A stretch of 64,000 bases of DNA. It comes from Annona cherimola. Its lineage: Eukaryota; Streptophyta; Magnoliopsida; Magnoliales; Annonaceae. Within the stretch, counting starts at the first letter, position 1; each line of letters opens with the position of its first letter. The notes under the pieces were generated by a model that was not told the origin of the DNA, did no database searches, and saw only the letters and a program-made list of their open reading frames with translations. Made by a program: the position numbers and the translations under genes. Below are positions 46,897 through 57,470 of this stretch, one piece after another. The DNA lies in contig CM059971.1 of assembly GCA_030490835.1 (NCBI GenBank), positions 54,546,012-54,610,011 on the forward strand. Reading direction: 5' to 3'.

Positions 46897-48477
46897 TCAT
46901 TCAAAAAGTACTAAAGACTTGGTAAATTGAAATTGAGAGATGGGATAGAGAATAGGTTTGATGGGACAATGATGGGCCGAGGAGTAAACAAGAGAAGCGT
47001 GATCGGGAGTTGCCTCTCTATGAACTGAACCCGACTCGTAGGGATCGAGTTCAGGCATGGGTCTCTTTTTATGATGGCCTGAGGCAAGATGATAGCGGAT
47101 ATGTCGCATTTCCCGCTCGATTCTATCTTGTCGGGAATGCATATCTTCAAGTGCATTAAGGACACCGGTGACAAGACTTGTCATCCGGTTTTCTTGTTGT
47201 CCCATTTCAGCTCTCATGGCTATGATTTCATCTTTCAAATCCTTTAGGGTGACCTCCTCAGAAGAGGTTGGAGGCACCCGTTCTCTTGCAGCGGACCCTT
47301 GTGGAGAATAGGATCCGTGCGATATGGGAGATGCTGGCTCCTCTTGAGCAGGTGGTGCCGTGGGAGGTTGCTCCCCCTCAGCTTGTGCATTGTCTGCTTG
47401 CTCTTCTTCTGTAGTTTCATGCCTTAGTTCAAGCAGATTGATCTTCATTCTCTGGATTAGTGCTTTATTTATGGCATTTGTGGATTTGAGCACTTCGAAA
47501 GGCTCGCCTTCAATATCCACTTTGAAGAATTCCAAAATCTTTGTGATCCATGTGCCATAGGGAAGGACTCCTCGTGGGTTGTCCTTTCTATTTCCCAAGG
47601 CTTCTAGAAATAATTTCGGGATGCTCACTTTGACCCTGTTGGCCACTTTCCATAATATCCCAGCTTCCTGTGGATTCAATTGATTTCTTCCACCGCCCTT
47701 TGGGTAGATGCAGTGGGCAATGAGAAGCCTTAGTACCCGAAGTCTGGGTGACAAATCCATGTACCGAAGGAATTTGATTCCCGGATGGTACTTGTTGCTC
47801 CGGGTGAGCTGATTATACATTTGATCCATTGTGAGGTCTTCTGGAATAGGCTCATCCTCATACGGGACTCCAAGTATGTGTCCTAAATGACTCATTACTT
47901 CAGTCGGTCCTGCAACTATTCCGATTCCAAGATCCATTTCGACTCCTTTGACGAATGTTCCAAAGTATTCTTCATCCCAAAGATAATAAAACATTCGAGT
48001 AAGATCTGGATAGACCCTTTCGTCTTCCTTTAGCAAATTGGTCCATCCTTGAAAATCCAATAGATCTTCTATGTCGGATCCATATTCTTTCAAGAAATTG
48101 AAATCTATAATCTTGGGTATGAATACCTTCCGTTCGTAGAACTTTTTGTAGAAACGGCTATGCTGGAGCTCGGTTTTGAAGTAGGTAGTGGGCATCTTCA
48201 AAACTTGGGCTTTCCCAGCTGCAGTGCCCCTTCTGCTTGTCCCGGATTGTGTGCTCTGTGAGGTGGTTTGTTGATTTTCCGACCTGGGTGCTTGATCAGA
48301 TGATTGAGTGGAGGTTTGGAATCGAACCCGTTTACCCGTCGAAGTTGATGGTTCCTCTCTGGCTCTTTTTGATGGAGTCCTAGTTCTTCTAGGAACTTCT
48401 TTTGGTTGAGATGAAGGTTGTGGTTGTGTGGGAACCTGTTTGGGGTATGGTTTTGATACTGCTTTCTTTGGTGCCAT
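46897..48477 (-). CDS. ORF3 of element C: third Sirevirus gene, plant transposon-associated domain
   Basis: The first ATG of the frame is at 48477 (MAPKKAVSK), giving 526 residues; the frame is open for 75 codons further upstream but has no ATG there. Residues 1-95 are basic and rich in Pro/Ser/Thr/Gln, with nuclear-signal-like RRTRTPSKRAR and KRVRF. Residues 96-345 form a globular region (FYERKVFIPKIIDF, YPDLTRMFYYLW, LGIGIVAG, YMDLSPRLRVLRLLIAHCIYPKGG) that resembles the 'putative plant transposon protein' domain, from memory. Residues 360-405 are a Pro/Glu-rich linker, and 408-465 a probable coiled coil (LKDLKDEIIAMRAEMGQQEN). It occupies the position of the envelope-like ORF of soybean SIRE1, but I see no signal peptide, transmembrane helix or Cys-rich ectodomain. 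Its role is unknown. A GTCGAC array lies 240-400 bp upstream. Confidence 0.8.
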   Translation of the reverse strand: MAPKKAVSKPYPKQVPTQPQPSSQPKEVPRRTRTPSKRAREEPSTSTGKRVRFQTSTQSSDQAPRSENQQTTSQSTQSGTSRRGTAAGKAQVLKMPTTYFKTELQHSRFYKKFYERKVFIPKIIDFNFLKEYGSDIEDLLDFQGWTNLLKEDERVYPDLTRMFYYLWDEEYFGTFVKGVEMDLGIGIVAGPTEVMSHLGHILGVPYEDEPIPEDLTMDQMYNQLTRSNKYHPGIKFLRYMDLSPRLRVLRLLIAHCIYPKGGGRNQLNPQEAGILWKVANRVKVSIPKLFLEALGNRKDNPRGVLPYGTWITKILEFFKVDIEGEPFEVLKSTNAINKALIQRMKINLLELRHETTEEEQADNAQAEGEQPPTAPPAQEEPASPISHGSYSPQGSAARERVPPTSSEEVTLKDLKDEIIAMRAEMGQQENRMTSLVTGVLNALEDMHSRQDRIEREMRHIRYHLASGHHKKRPMPELDPYESGSVHREATPDHASLVYSSAHHCPIKPILYPISQFQFTKSLVLFE

Positions 48478-48714
48478 TTGGAGTTTGGATTTTGAGAATG
48501 GGACTTGCAAGAAATGGAGAATAAAACTGAAAAGAGAGAAAAGGTTTTGCCGGAAAGGTTTGCCGGAGATGAGGAAGAAATCGCCGGAGAAAAGGCTGTC
48601 GCCGGAGATGGAGCAATAAGGAGAATCGCCGGAGGAGAAGAGAAACAGGGAGGCCGGAAAGAAATGAGGAAGAAAAGAAAGAGAAGAAGAAGAAATAGGC
48701 ACGGAAGTCGGACG
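48478..48714 (-). promoter_or_regulatory. Putative ORF3 leader, pyrimidine-rich
   Basis: On the minus strand this stretch is rich in TTCTTCTTC, CTTTCTTTTC and CTCC runs, like plant Y-patch and 5'-leader sequence, and contains repeated GCCGGCGA motifs. It lies between the internal GTCGAC array and the ORF3 ATG. No clear TATA box was found. Use as a leader is inferred. Confidence 0.35.
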
Positions 48715-48880
48715 GTCGCGCTCGCGGAGTCGACTTGCCCTAGGCGAAGTCGACTTCGGTCCTTCTGGAGTCGACTTCGCCTGGAGGCGGAGTCGACTTC
48801 GACCCTAGCGGAGTCGACTTCGCTTCTAAAGCGGAGTCGACCTGGCGTCCCTGGAGTCGACTTGACTCATCGACTTGACA
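48715..48880 (-). repeat. Internal GTCGAC array between pol and ORF3
   Basis: Seven GTCGAC palindromes occur in about 165 bp, in a GCGGAGTCGACTTCG-type unit at roughly 20-30 bp spacing. The motif core is shared with the LTR arrays, but the array is denser and has few AAGTCGCA arms. It sits just after the pol stop in the transcription direction and upstream of ORF3. Confidence 0.85.
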
Positions 48881-48913
48881 TTTTCCAATTTTAATTTTCT
48901 TATGCATTTTTCC

Positions 48914-51900
48914 TTAGTTAAGCTCTATCATCCCCATATCATTCCTAATCTTACAAAATGAATCTTTGGCTAGAGGTTTGGTAAAGATATCAGCAATTTG
49001 GTCTTCTGTTTTTACATATTCTAAGCACACATCATGATTTTCAACATGTTCACGAATAAAATGATGTCTCACATCAATATGTTTGGTTCTAGAATGCAAT
49101 ACAGGATTTTTAGTCAAACAAATTGCACTTGTATTATCACATCTAATAGGAATATCAACATAATCAATACCATAATCCTTTAATTGCTGTTTCATCCAAA
49201 GTAATTGGGCACAACAACTACCGGCGGCTATGTATTCGGCTTCCGCAGTAGATAGTGCAACACTTGTTTGTTTTCTTGAATGCCATGAAACTAGCATATG
49301 TCCAAGAAATTGACAAGTTCCACTGGTACTTTTTCTATCTACTTTATATCCGGCAAAGTCTGCATCCGAATAGCCGATTAGATCAAAGGTTGACCCCTTT
49401 GGATACCATAGTCCAAGGTTTATGGTTTTCATCAAATATTTAAAAATTCTTTTCACAGCAAGTAGATGTGATTCTTTGGGACATGCTTGAAATCTAGAAC
49501 ACATACAAACACTAAATAAGATATCGGGTCTAGAAGCAGTTAAATATAACAAGGATCCAATCATGCTTCTATAAAGCTTTTGATCGATACTTTTACCGTT
49601 TTCATCCGTGTCGATTTTGATTATTGAGCTCATTGGAGTGTTTGCCCCTTTGCTATTCTGCATTCCAAATTTCTTGAGCATCTCTTTGACATACTTGGAC
49701 TGGTTCAGAAATATTCCTTCACTTTGTTGCTTGATTTGTAGTCCAAGGAAGAAATTTAATTCTCCCATCATGCTCATTTCGAACTCACTCTGCATTATCT
49801 TAGAAAATTCTTGACAAAGATTTTCATCAGTAGCACCGAATATTATGTCATCCACATAAATCTGTACAATCAAAATATTTTTATTTTTGTACTTGATGAA
49901 TAAAGTAGTGTCTACTTTCCCTCTTTGAAACTCATGATCAATCAAGAATCTATTTAACCTTTCATACCAAGCTCTTGGTGCTTGTTTTAGTCCATATAAT
50001 GCTTTGGTTAATTTATAAACAAACTTTGATTGATTCTTTTCTTCAAAACCAGGGGGTTGTTCAACATATACTTCTTCATTCAAATAACCATTTAAAAATG
50101 CGCTTTTTACATCCATTTGAAACAATTTGAAGTTCATATGAGAAGCAAATGCTAGTAGGATGCGTATGGCTTCTAATCTAGCCACGGGTGCATACGATTC
50201 TTCAAAATCAATTCCTTCTTCTTGGGAATACCCTTTGGCTACTAATCTTGCCTTGTTTCTAATTACAAGACCGCTTTCATCTAATTTATTCCTAAATACC
50301 CATTTTGTACCAATGACTGTATGATTGTTTGGTCTAGGAACTAAATGCCATACATTGTTTCTTTCGAATTGATTTAGCTCTTCTTGCATTGAAATAACCC
50401 AATTTTCATCATTAAGAGCTTGTTCAATGGTATTTGGTTCAATTTTTGATACAAACGCATATTGGCCATAAACGTTTTGTTTTGATCTTCTAGTTTTTAC
50501 TCCTTCATATATGTTTCCAATAACTTGTTCAATTGGATGGGCATTTTTGAACTTTAAATCAGTTGGAGGTTTGTAAGAGTCATTACCTTCACTTACCTCT
50601 TCCTCCTCTGGATTTTCTGGCTTGAGCTCGAGTTCCTTTGGTTGTTCTTTGCCTTTCGTCTCATCTGCATCACTTAGTTCATCCTCCTTTCTCGGAGTTT
50701 GGTTAAATTCATCAAATACAACATGTATGGATTCTTCTACAACTTGATTTCGTTTATTGAATACTCTATATGCTTTGCTATTTGATGAATAACCAAGGAA
50801 TATAGCCTCATCACTTTTGGCATCTAATTTTCCCAAGTTGACTTTTCCATTGTTTAAAACATAACATGTACATCCAAAAACATGAAAATAAGATATATTT
50901 GGTTTCCTTCCTTTCCAAAGTTCATATGGAGTCTTTTTCAAGATTGCTCGAATGGTAACACGATTCAAAACATGACAAGCTGTACTCACAGCTTCACCCC
51001 AAAATTTCTTGGATAGATTGCTCTCATTTAGCATAGTTCTAGCCATCTCTTGTATAGTTCTATTTTTCCTTTCAACTACTCCATTTTGTTGTGGAGTTCT
51101 TGGTGCAGAAAATGTGTGGTGAATTCCTTTTTCATTACAAAATTCCATGAATCGTTTGTTTTCAAATTCGCCACCATGATCGCTTCTTATGGTCACAATA
51201 GTACTCTGTTTTTCATTTTGCACCAAATTCACAAAAGTTGCAAACATAGAGAAGGCTTCATCTTTACTAGCTAAGAGAATTATCCAAGTGAATCTTGAAA
51301 AATCATCAACTATGACAAATACATATTTCTTTCCACCAATGGTTAGAATGTCGGATGGCCCGTATAGATCCATATGTAGTAATTCAAGTGGCTTTGTGGT
51401 GGAAATTTCCTTTTTGGTAGAGAAAGGCATCTTGGGTTGTTTTGATAATTGACATGCCTTGCAAATTTTGTCTTTGTCATATTTCAACTTTGGTAATCCT
51501 TCTACCAAATTCTTTTTCCAAAGGGTCTTTATATTTCCCATGTTTACATGTCCAAGCCTTTTATGCCAAACCCATGGATCATTATCAATGGCCATAAGAC
51601 ATTGACCATCCAATTCATCAAGTGAAACCAAATAAACATTTCCATGTCGTTTACTACTAAACATGATATGTTCTCCATTAAATACATTACATATAGATGA
51701 TTCAAACACAACTTTATATCCTTTATCACATAATTGGCTAATACTCATTAAATTGTGTTTGAGTCCTTCAACAAACAAAACATCTTCCATGCATGCATTT
51801 GAGGTACTAAGTATATTTCCTTTACCTTTAATTTTACCTTTTTCATTATTTCCAAAGGCAACCATTCCATCGTTGCAAGGCTTAAGTTTATGAAACAAAC

Positions 51901-51940
51901 TTCTTTCACCGGTCATATGCCTTGAACAACCGCTATCCAT
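48914..51940 (-). CDS. pol: Pol polyprotein of element C, intact
   Basis: The frame contains 1008 codons from the ATG of [11 protein letters not shown], but it is open upstream through CAGACATGTTTTAAG to the gag end, so translation likely enters from gag in the +1 frame, as in A and B. It has protease DSG, integrase HHCC (WHKRLGHVN...CKACQ) and the DDE motifs [15 protein letters not shown] and VVERKNR. RT has [22 protein letters not shown] and YVDD, and RNase H ends in STAEAEY and [12 protein letters not shown]. No stop or shift was seen. In the region after the integrase core it differs from A and B by an acidic insertion ([19 protein letters not shown]), consistent with a distinct family. 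Confidence 0.93.
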   Translation of the reverse strand: MDSGCSRHMTGERSLFHKLKPCNDGMVAFGNNEKGKIKGKGNILSTSNACMEDVLFVEGLKHNLMSISQLCDKGYKVVFESSICNVFNGEHIMFSSKRHGNVYLVSLDELDGQCLMAIDNDPWVWHKRLGHVNMGNIKTLWKKNLVEGLPKLKYDKDKICKACQLSKQPKMPFSTKKEISTTKPLELLHMDLYGPSDILTIGGKKYVFVIVDDFSRFTWIILLASKDEAFSMFATFVNLVQNEKQSTIVTIRSDHGGEFENKRFMEFCNEKGIHHTFSAPRTPQQNGVVERKNRTIQEMARTMLNESNLSKKFWGEAVSTACHVLNRVTIRAILKKTPYELWKGRKPNISYFHVFGCTCYVLNNGKVNLGKLDAKSDEAIFLGYSSNSKAYRVFNKRNQVVEESIHVVFDEFNQTPRKEDELSDADETKGKEQPKELELKPENPEEEEVSEGNDSYKPPTDLKFKNAHPIEQVIGNIYEGVKTRRSKQNVYGQYAFVSKIEPNTIEQALNDENWVISMQEELNQFERNNVWHLVPRPNNHTVIGTKWVFRNKLDESGLVIRNKARLVAKGYSQEEGIDFEESYAPVARLEAIRILLAFASHMNFKLFQMDVKSAFLNGYLNEEVYVEQPPGFEEKNQSKFVYKLTKALYGLKQAPRAWYERLNRFLIDHEFQRGKVDTTLFIKYKNKNILIVQIYVDDIIFGATDENLCQEFSKIMQSEFEMSMMGELNFFLGLQIKQQSEGIFLNQSKYVKEMLKKFGMQNSKGANTPMSSIIKIDTDENGKSIDQKLYRSMIGSLLYLTASRPDILFSVCMCSRFQACPKESHLLAVKRIFKYLMKTINLGLWYPKGSTFDLIGYSDADFAGYKVDRKSTSGTCQFLGHMLVSWHSRKQTSVALSTAEAEYIAAGSCCAQLLWMKQQLKDYGIDYVDIPIRCDNTSAICLTKNPVLHSRTKHIDVRHHFIREHVENHDVCLEYVKTEDQIADIFTKPLAKDSFCKIRNDMGMIELN

Positions 51941-51998
51941 GAACCATTCATTGTTTGCCTTTGCCTTAAAACATGTCTGAAAAATAAGGAAATAAATC

Positions 51999-53800
51999 TT
52001 ATCTTTTTGGTACCCATTTTATGGGTCCATTTGGGTTAGTAATAGAATCTAATCTAAGTTGATCTAACTTTGAAAGCCCAAATCTTGTGTTTCTTGGAAC
52101 CCAAACTAATTTAACACCATGGTCATATAGTTTCTTAAAATTACATTTGTAAGTTTTATGACCCATCTTATTGCAGAAATTACAAGCCAAAGGTAATCTT
52201 GGAGTAGGTCTCCAAGCATGCAAAGGTTCAATCATTGGTCTTCTAGTCCACTTAAAATTTTTCTTTTGTGGCTTGTATATAGATGCATTTTTAGTTTGAT
52301 TTTTCTCAAGTATTTGTTCATTTGATTTGCTACTTTCTCCTTGCTCAAATGTATGATACCCAAGACCTCTTTTATGTGTTTGGGAGGTCATATTCAGAAA
52401 CATTTTAACACTTTCTCCTGGATTAGAGAACTTAGCTAATGATTCATTTAATGATTTGTTCTCCATTTTCAGCAATTCAGTTTCATCTTTCAATTTGACT
52501 AATCTTTCTGCAAGTTTACCATTTACAATTATTGTTGCATCACATTGTCTCTTCTTAATTGTAAACTTGCTTCCTAATTTCTTCATTTCTTCATATAATG
52601 AATCATATGCAGTTTGTAGTTCATCTAATTCAGTACATTTGAGGCATTCATGAGAGGAAGAATAACTTGAATTAGAGAGGGAGAGTTTGGAGCTTACCTC
52701 TTCATTGCTTGTGTCTTTTGTTGAGGTAATTTGTTCTCCTTGCTCGATTTGTGTCATGCAGCAAATTCTTGCACATTCTTCCGCCTCTATGTCATCGGTT
52801 GAGAAGCTACTCGTCGTAGATTCTTCATCATTTACGTACATGCCTCTTCCTTTGTATTTCTGGAATCTTCTATTGTTCCCTCGATCCTTTCTTTGTTCTT
52901 TTGCCTTGTTTTCTTCGGGAGTTGGACATTGAGCCTGCATATGTCCCGAACCGCCGCATCGGTAGCACTTGGTTGATTCTTTCTTCTTCTCTTGGGGAGT
53001 TCTTTCTTTGAAGCTTCTGAAATTTTTGCCTTTCCTCACAAATTTTCTGAATCGTTTTGTGAGTAGAGCAATCTCGTCGTCATTTTGAGAAGAAGATGTG
53101 TCATCGGTGTCTTGTGCGGCTTTTAAGGCAATTGCTCTTTTGCCCCTGTGTTGATCTTCATTCCTTTTCTTAATTAGCTCATGTGACATAAGTGAGCTAA
53201 TTAAGTTTTCAAGCTTCAGCGTGTTGAGGTCTTTGGCTTCTTCAATTGCAGTGATCTTTGGAGTCCATGATTCGGGTAGAGCTCTTAAATCTTCATGACC
53301 TGCTCAGATTCAGATATTGCTTTTCCAAGACCTTTTAAAGCATTAGTAATCTTAGAGAATCTAGCAAACATTTCAGAAATATTTTCTGTTTCTAGCATTC
53401 TAAAGTTCTCTAGTTCTCCAATCAAAATATTCCTTCTCGTCCCTTGGACTTGAGAAGTTCCTTCGTAGATAGAGATTAGTGTATCCCATATCTCTTTGGC
53501 GGTTAAGCAAGAGGATACTCTATCATACTCGGAAGCAGTGAGAGCACAAAATAAGGAGTTCATAGCTTTGGCATTGCTCTTCACTATTCTTACTTCCTCA
53601 TCGGTCCATTTGGAAGCTCGTTCATCGGTAGGCAGTATTACTCCATCTTGGATAGCAATCCAAGAGTCCATATCGGTAGCCATGATGAGTTGCTTCATAC
53701 GAAGCTTCCAATATCCAAAATTGTTCCCATCAAACAACGGTGGCCTTGTAAAGGATTGGCCTTCAGCAAATGCGGGAACGGAAGTAGATTGGGATGCCAT
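51999..53800 (-). pseudogene. gag: Gag of element C, one frameshift
   Basis: It starts MASQSTSVPAFAEGQSF at 53800 and is open to residue 171 (SEQVMKI), where a 1-nt deletion near 53284-53290 brings in a TAA. The shifted frame then continues through SSLMSHELIKKRNED to the stop at 51999, carrying knuckle 1 (CYRCGGSGHMQAQC) and knuckle 2 (CNFCNKMGHKTYKC). The full span is one base short of 601 codons, so a single deletion explains the break. The N-terminal third is nearly identical to A and B; the rest is more diverged, like pol. Confidence 0.92.
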
Positions 53801-53834
53801 TTCAATAAGATCTCTTTGATAAACTCAAAGACCT

Positions 53835-53846
53835 GCTCTGATACCA
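53835..53846 (-). promoter_or_regulatory. Primer-binding site of element C
   Basis: The complement is TGGTATCAGAGC, two bases from the 5' LTR; it matches initiator methionine tRNA. Confidence 0.94.
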
Positions 53847-53848
53847 CT

Positions 53849-55644
53849 TGTTGGTCCCGAGTTGATGGCTAAACCCAAGAGGGGAGGGGTGAATTGGGTT
53901 CTTTAAAATTTCTTTGGTAAACTCAAAGATCTTAACCTCTTGAAAAAGTTAATCCCCTTTTTAAGCGAATGGAGAGCAAATAAAATAAAGCAGTAATAAG
54001 TAGAACACAAGATTTATAGTGGTTCGGGCAAACCTTCCCTACTCCACTCTTCCAAGCTCACACTCCGTTGTGACTTGGGTTCCACTATGTATTCCAAGAA
54101 TACACTTAGAGTCACCGCTCTCTTCTAGATTCAAAGCTCTAGGGGGCATACACAACTAGAGCCACTTGCTCTCTTCTAGATTCAAAGCTCTAGGGGGCAT
54201 ACACAACTAGAGCCACTTGCTCTCTTCTAGATTCAAAGCTCTAGGGGGCATACACAACTAGAGCCACTTGCTCTCTTCTAGATTCAAAGCTCTAGGGGGC
54301 ATATACAATCACTTGCACAAGTAGGTGATGAGTCTCACTCCAATCACACCCTACTTTGCATACACTTGATCTTAGCTACTCAAGCTAAATCAAGATTTAT
54401 ACAACCAAATAAAGAAATGAATAAAAACTACACTTTACAGATTTGTGTAGGCAGTTTTGAGCTCGAGGAAGAAGTCAAAAATAGCTTGAATGATGATTGT
54501 TGAAGCAACTTGCAGTTTGAAGCTCTTTCTTCCTTTGAAACACTCAATTATGGAGAAAACGTATTTGAAAGTCTTTCTTGCACTTCTTTTCTCTCTTTGA
54601 TCTTTAGAGTAGTGTCTCTTGTTGTTCTCACGTTCATTTGAATGTCCTTTTATAGATTGAGGAAAATATGAACGTTGTAGAAGTAGTTGGCGTGCAATAA
54701 ATGAACTCCAACGGTCAAAAATTTGACCGTTATACTCCAAGTCGAAGATGAAGTCGACTTGGCCTGCGACTTGGCTTCCAAGTCGTACATGGAGTCGACT
54801 TGGCCTGCGACTTGGGTTCTTCAGAAACTCAAGTCTGAGACTTGGGTCGACTTGGCTTTCAGACTTCAACTCAAGTCGATCCTGAAGTCGACTTGGGTTG
54901 CGACTTGGCTTGGTCTATTGCAGAAACGCCTTGATCTTCTTGAAATGTCTTGAGTCTTGCAAACCATTTGAAAGCTTTGAGTTCTTGCACAATTTATGTA
55001 TGTTCCTTGCTTTGCTTTGGACTCACTTGGTCTTCATGACTTGGATTTTACTTCATTTGGAAGCTAGCTTGAAGATTCGCTTTGAGCTTGATAGACTTGA
55101 TTTGAATGTAGAACATGATTCTTAACTTTGAAATTGACTCATTTGTTTTTCATCTTGATTCCTTGGACTTGAGTGATAAATCCTCTTAAATATCTTGAAA
55201 ACTGCATCTTTGAAAGTTTGAACATCTCAAGTCGTGGATGGAGTCGACCTGGCCTGCGACTTCACCCAAGTCGCACCTGGAGTCGACTTCGTTTGCGACT
55301 TCGTTATGTTCGTTTCCACTTTTCAGCTCTGGATACTCTAAGTCGATGCTGGAGTCGACTTCGTCTGCGACTTGACTTCCCAAGTCGCAAGTGGAGTCGA
55401 CTTGACCTACGACTTCACCTGTTGCCTTTTGGGATTCATTCTCAAGTCGATATTTGAGTCGACTTTGGGATCGACTTCACCCAAGTCGAAGTCCAAGTCG
55501 ACTTGGAGATCGACTTGACTTCTTTGCTTTCCTTAAACATTTGTCAAACATGTTAGTACTCTTTATATACTCAAATAAGTTCTTGTTAATCATCAAAACT
55601 CAGGCTTTGGTCAATTTAGATTATTTTGAACATTGTTTCCAACA
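53849..55644 (-). repeat. 5' LTR of element C, 1796 bp
   Basis: TGTTGG...CCAACA, with four VNTR units (54115-54305), ten GTCGAC sites and a TATA box. It differs from the 3' LTR at about four sites, one of them a CpG change in an array arm (TGCGAC in the 3' LTR, TACGAC here at about 55408). Confidence 0.95.
54647..55516 (-). promoter_or_regulatory. Promoter region of element C 5' LTR: GTCGAC arrays and TATA
   Basis: In the transcription direction: the distal array (55516-55230), a spacer, the proximal array (54910-54735), a decayed TTGGCGTGCAATAAATGAAC counterpart of the A/B palindrome with AACGTT, then TATAAAAG (54654-54647). The same architecture as A and B despite LTR divergence argues for function. 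That is inference. Confidence 0.6.
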
Positions 55645-56437
55645 CATGTGATTAAGTTACTGAAATTCTGGACGGTCCATATGGCTGCATGATTTTGGAC
55701 GGTAATTGGATGGCTTGGATTGGTGCAATATCCTGATGGTGCACAGCTTCTGACGGTGGAGATCTACATGGCTTTGGACGGCTGCTGCTGATGATGCTTT
55801 GGACGGCTGCTAGATGCAGCTTAATTTAATCAACGGCCCGGATTGAATAAAAAATTGGACCGCTTAATTCAGCTTGGACGATGTTTGAAGACTTCAACTG
55901 GGCAGCTTGAATTAATTGGATGGTGCAGATCTTTTCTGGATTGGCTGGACATTGCTGATGATGCTTTGTGGATTTCTGCATGGGCCCACTTAAATGGACG
56001 GTGCTGATTATTTTTTGCATCTTAGATTTTTGAACGGTATTAAATTGGTTGGCTGGGATTTATTTCTGGAAGCTTGGATTGCTGCGTCATCTCTGAGATG
56101 GACGGCTGGATGGTGGGCCACTATATTTGTAGGGGCTGCTGGATTTAATGGACGGTCTAGATTTATGTGGGGCCCACTTGCTGAAACTTATTTTTCCTGC
56201 ATAAAAAAATATTTTAAGTCATTAATTAATCAAATTAATAAATAGGTTTCCGATATAAAAATTATTCAAACTCATTTAATTTTATGGCAACAAATAAAAT
56301 TATAATTTCAAGCCGAAAGATTACAAAAATTATTTAAATAACCTAAAATTAATATTTAATACCAAAATGTTGCAAAACCATGTTTAACACCAAATTTCAC
56401 ATTAAACCCAATTAATTACCCACCAAATTGGTATAAA
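55645..56437. other. Host repeat right of element C
   Basis: After the CATGT duplication, GGACGGT, TGGACGGCTGC and GGGGCCCAC motifs recur every 30-60 bp to about 56180, followed by AT-rich sequence. A 'TTGGTATAAAATGCC' string at about 56428 could be a decayed primer-binding site (TTGGTATCAGAGCC type) of the gypsy element that follows. No gene is supported. Confidence 0.4.
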
Positions 56438-57470
56438 ATGCCCCCAAAATATATTATTAATTTCCAATCATCAGGAGTACACCCACCTCAAGGAGAACCA
56501 TCTCAGAGGACAAATCGAGGAGCTTTTGTACCACTTGATGAGAAAACACAAGTAAAAGGCTTGGGGTCCCCTCGGAGGTCTGGAGGGACAATTCGTACCA
56601 ATCAAAATCTTAGGAGAGGCCAACAATTCATGAGTGAATGATGCAGCATGAGGCTCGATTCGACAGTCTCGTTGAGAGTATTTTAATTTGATTGGACAGG
56701 ATCAATAGAAATCCTCAACAATAAGGAACAATTGCAATTAGTGAAGTTCAAGACATGGCCGCAATCCAGCAGAGAAAATGAGTGGTAAGCCAGAGAAAGC
56801 AACCAAATATGATGGAGCAAGGGGATAGAGCTAGCGAAGGTGGTTAAGATCACAATGGTGGTTCTTGACCAAGGACGGAAGAGCAAATTGCTGAATCCCA
56901 ATCCACCACTGTGTTAAGGGGAAAGAGATAGGAATAATGCTAGTGCTTTTCATCAGTAGCACTCTCCTTTGTTAGGAGGTGATAGCGCAACAATGAAGAA
57001 TTGGTTGCTAGTTATCAACAAAATTTTAGGATTCCTTGAATGTTCGAATTGATAGAAGGTACTATTTGCTGCATTCAAGTTGGATGGAGATGTCTCTTGT
57101 TGGTGGTAAACACAAAAGAAAATCCTTGAGAGGAGAAAAGAAGAGATTACTTGGCAAAGATTCTAAGATTATGAAAAGTTTTTCCCACTAATAGTTCAAA
57201 TCACCAGAGCTTGAAAGTTTGTAGAGTTAAAGAAAGGTGAAATGTCTATGGCTGATTATGAAATAAAGTTTTCATCTTTAATATGATTTGCCCCAAATCT
57301 GGTAGAAGATGATGATGCTCGAATCCGAAGGTTCCAAAATGGTCTTAATGAAAGCATTCGAAACATGGTGATGGTTGAGCCATGCGAAACATATGACAAG
57401 GCAGTAGATCGAGCTATATAGGCTAAAAAGAAATTAACTCATCTTAGTAAGATGTTTGTAAGAAAGAGAT
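56438..57470 (+). pseudogene. gag: Ty3/gypsy Gag, N-terminal part, decayed
   Basis: From about 57055 one frame with five stops spells a retrotransposon Gag domain. Recognisable pieces are FKLDGDVSCWW, RKEEITWQRF, DYEKFFP, VELKKGEMSMADYEIKFSSL, FAPNLVEDDDARIRRFQNGL and ETYDKAVDRA, in the usual order. The earlier part (56438-56641) is a short frame ending RRGQQFMSE with chromovirus-like basic composition; its link to gag is likely but less certain. The gag is cut at 57470 by the solo LTR and resumes at 61204. Confidence 0.75.

Larger units (their letters stand above)
44724..55644 (-). mobile_element. Sirevirus-type Ty1/copia retrotransposon C, complete, 10.9 kb, with ORF3
   Basis: Perfect 5-bp duplication CATGT (44719-44723 and 55645-55649). 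LTRs are both 1796 bp and differ at about four positions by eye, the youngest pair here. Minus-strand order is LTR, PBS, gag, pol, GTCGAC array, ORF3, polypurine tract, LTR. Gag has one 1-nt deletion; pol and ORF3 are open. Its LTRs are clearly diverged from those of A and B. Confidence 0.96.

Noticed and set aside
48478..48702. Extending ORF3 75 codons upstream as a hydrophobic signal region
   Set aside because: The extension has no ATG and translates a pyrimidine-rich leader; its Leu/Phe/Ser content follows from CTT/TTC runs.
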